A stretch of 64,000 bases of DNA from Ceratopteris richardii (taxonomy: Eukaryota > Streptophyta > Polypodiopsida > Polypodiales > Pteridaceae), in NCBI GenBank assembly GCA_020310875.1, contig CM035430.1, positions 103,393,431 to 103,457,430 of the forward strand, read 5' to 3'. A model generated the notes under the pieces. That model made no database searches. It was not told the origin of the DNA and was given only the letters and a program-made list of their open reading frames with translations. Of this stretch, positions 58,606-64,000 are shown in pieces; the stretch's first letter is position 1, and every line of letters starts with the position of its first letter. The translations under genes and the position numbers were made by a program.

Positions 58606-59166
58606 GTGACATTAGAAGTAAGACAAGGAAAGAATATAAGGATTGTAAGAGCCTTGATTGACTCAGGTACAACCACTAGTGCACTTAAAATTTCTTACTA
58701 TCAAGACTGGCAATTAAGTATCAATCCTATAGAAGCATATCTCATAGGATTAGGAGGTGTGGAAACCCCTTGGATGGGCAAGTTGGAGTTTCCCATCTAC
58801 CTTCAAGATGTTCTAGTGATAGTCAAAGTGCTAGTGTGTCAAGACGAGGATCTCACCAAACCTCTTGTCTTGGGTCAAGACTGGATTTATGACCATGTAG
58901 TCAACTTGAACCTAAGAAGTGGACTTCTTCAGGTCTGGATAAATCAAAATCACATCACAATTGAGTTAGAACATCAAGCACTCAAGGGATTGGGAAAGGC
59001 ACCCACACTTGGTCCTTCCAGGAACACACATAACAATAACGATGCTATTATTTTCCAAAGTTCTATGGTGCAAAAGAAGATCACTCATGAAGGAGTCACA
59101 AAAGCTAATATGGAACTCCCTTGTTTTCCAAAGATGGTCCCAAAAAAAACAAGAAAAACAACATAA
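58606..59166 (+). mobile_element. Element H additional frame: second retropepsin-like domain after integrase
   Basis: An open stretch of 186 codons. Near the start ALIDSGTTTSALKISYYQDW resembles the aspartic-protease active site (D-S/T-G) of retropepsins; PLVLGQDWIYDHVVNLNLRS about 80 residues later fits the second half of the fold (LGxDW). A Lys-rich tail follows. A normal Ty3 element has one protease before RT; this one is downstream of integrase, so it is an extra reading frame. It may be a captured DDI1-like or RP domain, or a duplicated protease. Nothing here shows that it is expressed. Confidence 0.6.
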
Positions 59167-60860
59167 GAAGCAGATGAAACACATAATCAAGACGCATGTT
59201 CAACGATCGGTGCAAAATAAACTACCTCATGGAATGAAGCAATTCTGGAGATGCAAGGGTGAACAACCCTTTGCTCAGGATGCATGACCCCAAAGATGTA
59301 CCAAATAAACTACTCAGTCAAGGACTACAATAAGGGAATATTCAAGAAATTAACCAAGGTGGACCATTTCTATTTGGGTCCCAAAGCGATCGATGAAGGC
59401 AGACCCCAATGCACAATGAATCTGGGTGCCTAGGACCTGCTTCCAGACTCAAATGGTTACATATAGGCTCACAAGCTCGAATCACCACTACAAACACTCA
59501 TGCCATACACTTCATGGTGAAAATTTATCATCTCCTCTTCAAAACCTCAAATCACATCTAGGATTATCTAGGAATGGGTACCCAATAAGTCCCAAATCTA
59601 GGAAGACCTATCCCATCAACATTCAAAAGTCACCACTACCAAAAGTTGTAATCCCATGTTGAAAGTTTGGAGAGTGAAACCTTGTATCAAACCCCTTGAC
59701 CCAATTTTGTAACTTAACTCGCACTAGAGTAGATGCATTATGAGTATAGTGCACACCTAGAGTATGCATCTAGGGAAATCACTGACCTCCTAACTAACAC
59801 TCATAGATGCAAAAAGGTCTCACTCACTAACTCACTAACCACTATGGGTATCATGTTAGTATTGTAAAGGGGACAAGGTATCATCGTGTTTTCAATACAA
59901 TGCTAATATGATCTTCTCTTCTAGCAGATTCAGAGAAAAATACTACAAGTAGCATAATGGCTGAAGTAGCAGGAACTAGTTCATAGGCAGGGACAAGTAA
60001 AATTGGATTCAATCTGGAAAACCTACCTATTGAAGTGCCATTGACCGAGAAACCTCTAGAGTTATGTCGCCTCCAACAAATACAAATTCTCTATCCACCT
60101 ACAAGACTTACGAAGAAGGTTAGTGGTCATTGTCATTGGTTTGATGGGATGTCTTGGTAGCTAGGAGATGCAACATACATATGGGAGTCAAAGTGTGAAT
60201 TTGGTAACGTGTGGGGACAGTTTTATTTTTTTTCACAAGAATTCGAGACTCTCAAGAGCACCCTAGAACTACAAGTAATTTGGCAACGTGCAAGGTTAGA
60301 CTTCCAATGTTGCTATTATTTGGTGTCCACCTTGTAGGCTAGCTATGTGAAAGATCGACTAGGTACCTTTGTAATTCCTTCTTTATCACATAAGAATGAA
60401 TTGAAGAAGTTTGAATTCACCCTGGAATTGGTAGGAGATGCACTTAACAGCATGGCACACATGTCCCATAAAAAAAAGAAGCCTTGGTACCAGGCATTAT
60501 GAAGGACAGGAAAATAATCAAGTTCAAGGATATGGTGACACTGACACCTAATGTGTCCATTCCCCTTCGTCTCTGCATGCAACACTTTGCATTTTTGGGA
60601 CAAGATAGATTCACCCAACCACACAAATGAATCTGGTTTGGTCTTTATATGGCAAAGACAGGCTCACTAACCATTAAGCTTCCTGTGTAGATTATGGAGC
60701 AATTATATCAATCTAATAAAAGGTAGTTCAAGAAACCAATTTTTTGCTATACCATCACTCGTATACTATACATGTGTTTATCATATGCTGTGCCCATCGA
60801 GTGTGCATTGATTTGGTCACAATTATAGCTGTTTAAAGGATGTTGCACATCGATCCTTCA
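59167..60860 (+). other. Tail of element H, coding-like but decayed, no recognised domain
   Basis: Scattered plus-strand stretches have protein-like composition (for example near 59955-60060, LENLPIEVPLTEKPLEL, and near 60360-60470, GTFVIPSLSHKNELKKFEF). This could be a third extra reading frame of H or a different dead element. No LTR is visible before A4. Confidence 0.35.
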
Positions 60861-60867
60861 ACAATTT

Positions 60868-63800
60868 GTATCAGAGAAGGTCATCGCTTCATCTAGGGCA
60901 TTGTCGACACCCCTCCAATCATAGCTCAGAATTGAGATATGAGCTTGTTTCAGCCTCCGAACACACTATTGCAATGCTTGTGTAGGCGATTTCATCTTTT
61001 TGTGCCAAAGATATATACATGTTTTGGTTCACCAGTATAAGCATCTCAAAGTATGTTACAGGTTTAGCAGAACTCGAAAGGGTAGTTCTGTTCAACTTTT
61101 TGAGATACAATCAATTTTTTGCATTAGGGTATTTTAGTCAGTCGCCATGGCTGAAAGCAGTGATGTATTCTGTATGTTGGCAGTTGAGGATAAGTTGGAC
61201 GGTACCAATTACCCATTATGGGCTTATATGATGCATCATGTATTGGTTGCAAAAGGACTATGGAATATTGTGCAAGGTGTTGAAAAAGGTCCTATTACAC
61301 CCGTAAACACAGTTGTTGAAGGTGATGCAGACAACATTGAAGATGATGATATTCTTCATGTTCCTATTTGTGCTTTAGTTCCTTCTACACCTACTATAGA
61401 TCAAATTTGTTGGGATGGCAGAGATGCTTAGGCATATGCATTGATAGCCTTATTTTTCAAATGTGCCATTATTCCTCACATTCGCTCTTCCAGAATAGCT
61501 AAAGGGTGTTTGGGATACACTTACCACTTTATACTAGGCAAGGAGTGAGGCTCATGTTGCTTACCTTTGAAAATAGTTGGAGAGTGAGCACATGAATGAA
61601 GGAGATTCCATGGACTGTTTTCTGACAAAGATCAAAGATTTGAAGGAACAATTGATTTTTGCTGATGAAGTCTTGCTTGATAGTTCACTTGTGCATATTA
61701 TTCCGAATGGTCTTCTCAATTCATATCAGAGTTTTGCTTATACTCTTCACTTGATGATGAAAGGCAATCCAAATGCTCTAACATTTGAGGAGTTAGTCTC
61801 TATTCTGTTGCAGGAAGATTAGTCTAGAATAGATCCATTATGCGTGTTGCAGATCAAGCTTTCTTGTCTAGTCAGAAGGGCAAAGGAAAATGGAGATCTT
61901 CTACTAGTAAGCAAAAACTTGCTTCATTGATGATTTTTTGAGTCATGCATGGGTATATCCATTGAAAGCAAAGTCGAAAGTTTTTATGTGCTCCAAACAG
62001 TTCTTGGTTTTGATTGAAAATCTGTCAACATGTAAAATGGGCACCCTCCATTCTGATCGAGGGGGGAATATATGTCTTCTGACTTTCATGCATTTCTGGC
62101 TAAACGTGGGATAAAACATCAGTGTACAATGCTGTATACACCTCAATAGAGTGGAGTTGTTGAACGGAAGAACAAGTCACTCATGGAGATGGCAAGGTGT
62201 ATGGTCAAGAGTCAGGATTTACCACATAGTTTGTGGCTTGAGGTTGTTATGTGTGCAGCATATGTACTTAACAAGTGTCCCGCTAAAGCATTGCAGTCTA
62301 TCACTACATATGAGGCTTGTCATGGTCGCAAGCAATCTGTTGCTCACCTTCGAGTTTTTGGTTGTCTAGCATATGTATTAGTGCTTGAACAACAACGGAG
62401 GAAATTGGGTGATAAAGCAGTGAAATGTATTTTTGTTGGGTACAGTTCTAAAAGCAAAGGCTATCGTTTGTATCATCCACATACTAAATGCATTTTGGTT
62501 AGTCATGATGTTGTTTTTGTGGAAGATGCTATTCAACCATAAACTTTCATGTGCTAAGAAGACATTAGTTAGCTCCAAAGACATGCATGACACTTTGCTA
62601 CCTCTTTTTATAGGTGGACAATCTAGTGCTGGTCCTAATGAGGCGGCCTCTCAACCTCTACATGTTTCATGTGATGATGCGGATCATTCCATTTCTGATG
62701 TAGATTTACATGATGCACTTTTTGATGAGAGGGCTAATATTGAGGATGCAAAAACTATAACAAAATGGATAGTGCACACTTTGCATGACAACTAGTTAGA
62801 TGCACTCTATCATATCACACTCGTCCTGACTCTCATAGTGCTTTGTTTGCATCAAATTGCTATGGTATGGCTGCCTCTAGTCTATGTGATGAGAATGAGC
62901 CTGTTTTGTTTGATGAGCACAAAATTCTAAAAATTGCATGGCTACTATGTGATCAAAATATAATGTTATCATGAAAAAGGGTACCTGGCCTTTATGTGAC
63001 TTGCCTCCTAGCAAGAAGGCCATTGGCACTAAGGGGTTATACAAGCTGAAGTGTAAGCCTGATGGAACAATTGATAGTTATATGGCTAGGCTTGATGCAA
63101 AGGGTTAGGCCTAGGAAAGAGGCATTGATTTTGATGAGACCTTTGCTCTTACATGCGAAATGACTGCTATTCGTAGAATTTGTGCACTTGCAATGCATCA
63201 TGGTTGGAATGTACATCAGTTGGACATTAAAACTGCATTTCTGAATGGTGACTTGCATGAAGAAGTGTATGTTTTCAGCCTCGTGGCTTTGTGCAAAAAG
63301 TGCATGAAAACAAAGTGTGCATGTTGAAGAAGGCATTATATGGTTTACAAAAAGCACCATGTGCTTGGTATGAAAAGATACATGCCCACTTGTTTGCACA
63401 TGGTTTTGAGAACAATCCAAGTCAAAGCACCTTATATGTTAAGCGTGCAAATGAAGTGCTTCATATCATTGTTGTCTATGTTGATGACATGCCACTCACT
63501 GGTCCTCATTGCTGATTTTAAGGATGATTTGCATGCCTTATTTGAGATGTCAGATTTGGGGCATTTGCATCATTATTTGGGCATTCAGTTTATGCAAGTC
63601 GATGGCGGAATAGCTTTACGTCAAACAGAATATATTGACACATTATTGCAGTGTTTTGGCCTTGAAGACTGCAAACCTATTGCCACTCCTATGGAGATAG
63701 GTGTACGATTAAGTCTTCATGATGTTGGAGATACATTTGATGCTGTTCTTTATCAGGAAGATGTTGGATGCGTGATTTATTTATGCATTAATCGGCCAAA

Positions 63801-64000
63801 TTTTTAGTTTGCTGTCTCACAGATGAGCAGGTTTATGCATTGCCCAGGTGTCAAACGTTGGAAGGTAGCTACGCACATCTTTCACTACTTGAGTGGTACT
63901 CGGCTACTTGGATTGTTTTATCCGAAGGGGGGATCACTATCGCCAGATTTACATGCTTTTTCTGACTTTGATTGGGCTAGTTTCTATGACACTTGTGTGT
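60868..64000 (+). mobile_element. Ty1/copia element A4, broken, runs off the right edge
   Basis: It begins at a decayed LTR-end/primer-site word (CAACAATTTGTATCAGAG) with the following leader matching the A1-A3 leaders; no 5' LTR is seen. Recognisable parts are gag from 61147 (MAESSDVFCMLAVEDKLDG), integrase about 61930-62540, RT about 62880-63600 (KALYGLQKAPCAWYEK, VYVDDM) and the start of RNase H to 64000. Same family and orientation as A1-A3. Many breaks. Confidence 0.85.

Larger units (their letters stand above)
45150..60860 (+). mobile_element. Ty3/gypsy element H with a long leader and an extra 3' retropepsin-like frame, broken
   Basis: Order of parts: LTR edge, primer site, leader with repeats (45480-50788), unrecognised first coding block (50789-51600), gag (about 51618-52540), zinc knuckles (about 52315-53030), protease (about 54240-54640), RT (about 55600-56160), RNase H (about 56400-56760), integrase (about 57340-58500), then an additional DSG-type retropepsin-like frame (58606-59166) and a decayed coding-like tail. 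Integrase after RT defines Ty3/gypsy. There is no 3' LTR before copia A4 begins at about 60868. About ten or more breaks. Whether the leader repeats belong to H or are later insertions is not settled. Confidence 0.75.

Overview
The window looks like nuclear DNA of a land plant with a large, transposon-rich genome. The evidence is a plant-type RNA polymerase subunit gene with conventional GT-AG introns, one of them about 9 kb, surrounded by LTR retrotransposons, LINE, SINE and hAT remnants typical of plants. The long intron and dense nesting would suit a gymnosperm, fern or lycophyte, but the sequence alone does not fix the lineage.

Region 1 (1-9.9 kb) is a host gene. The minus strand carries five exons of RPB6 (RPABC2), the small subunit shared by RNA polymerases I, II and III. 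Exons 1-3 lie at 9241-9700 and exons 4-5 at 45-248; the last exon is off the left edge. Intron 3 (249-9240) holds a tRNA-type SINE, a decayed hAT (DUF659-type) transposase, a 3' LINE fragment, a long (TA)n tract and small local duplications. The SINE and LINE share their 3' sequence.

Region 2 (about 9.9-37.9 kb) is a stack of nested LTR elements. An old Ty3/gypsy copy (E, minus strand) was split by a Ty1/copia element (A1, plus, 11899-about 35292). A1 was then hit three times: by A2, a member of its own family (15017-20132); by an unrelated copia element on the minus strand (B, 20279-32850, target duplication ATCAG); and by a solo LTR (D, 34486-35176, duplication CACTT). B's LTR was hit in turn by C (20461-26734, duplication GGCCC). 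C is a large non-autonomous element with two 725-bp LTRs that I count as differing at only about two positions, so it is by far the youngest insertion here.

Region 3 (37.7-45.1 kb) holds a third copia A-family copy (A3), wedged between Ty3/gypsy fragments on opposite strands, then a stretch with tRNA-like SINE modules, including three in tandem.

Region 4 (about 45.15-60.86 kb) is an unusual Ty3/gypsy element (H): a 5' LTR edge with a tRNA primer site, a long leader with a palindromic minisatellite and a pair of 150-bp repeats exactly 3000 bp apart, an unrecognised first coding block, gag with zinc knuckles, protease, reverse transcriptase, RNase H and integrase. After integrase comes an additional retropepsin-like reading frame, still open. 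A fourth A-family copia copy (A4) runs from about 60.87 kb off the right edge.

RPB6 is the only host protein gene I can support. All LTR elements except C and solo LTR D are old, broken copies; C looks structurally whole but carries no recognisable retroelement genes.
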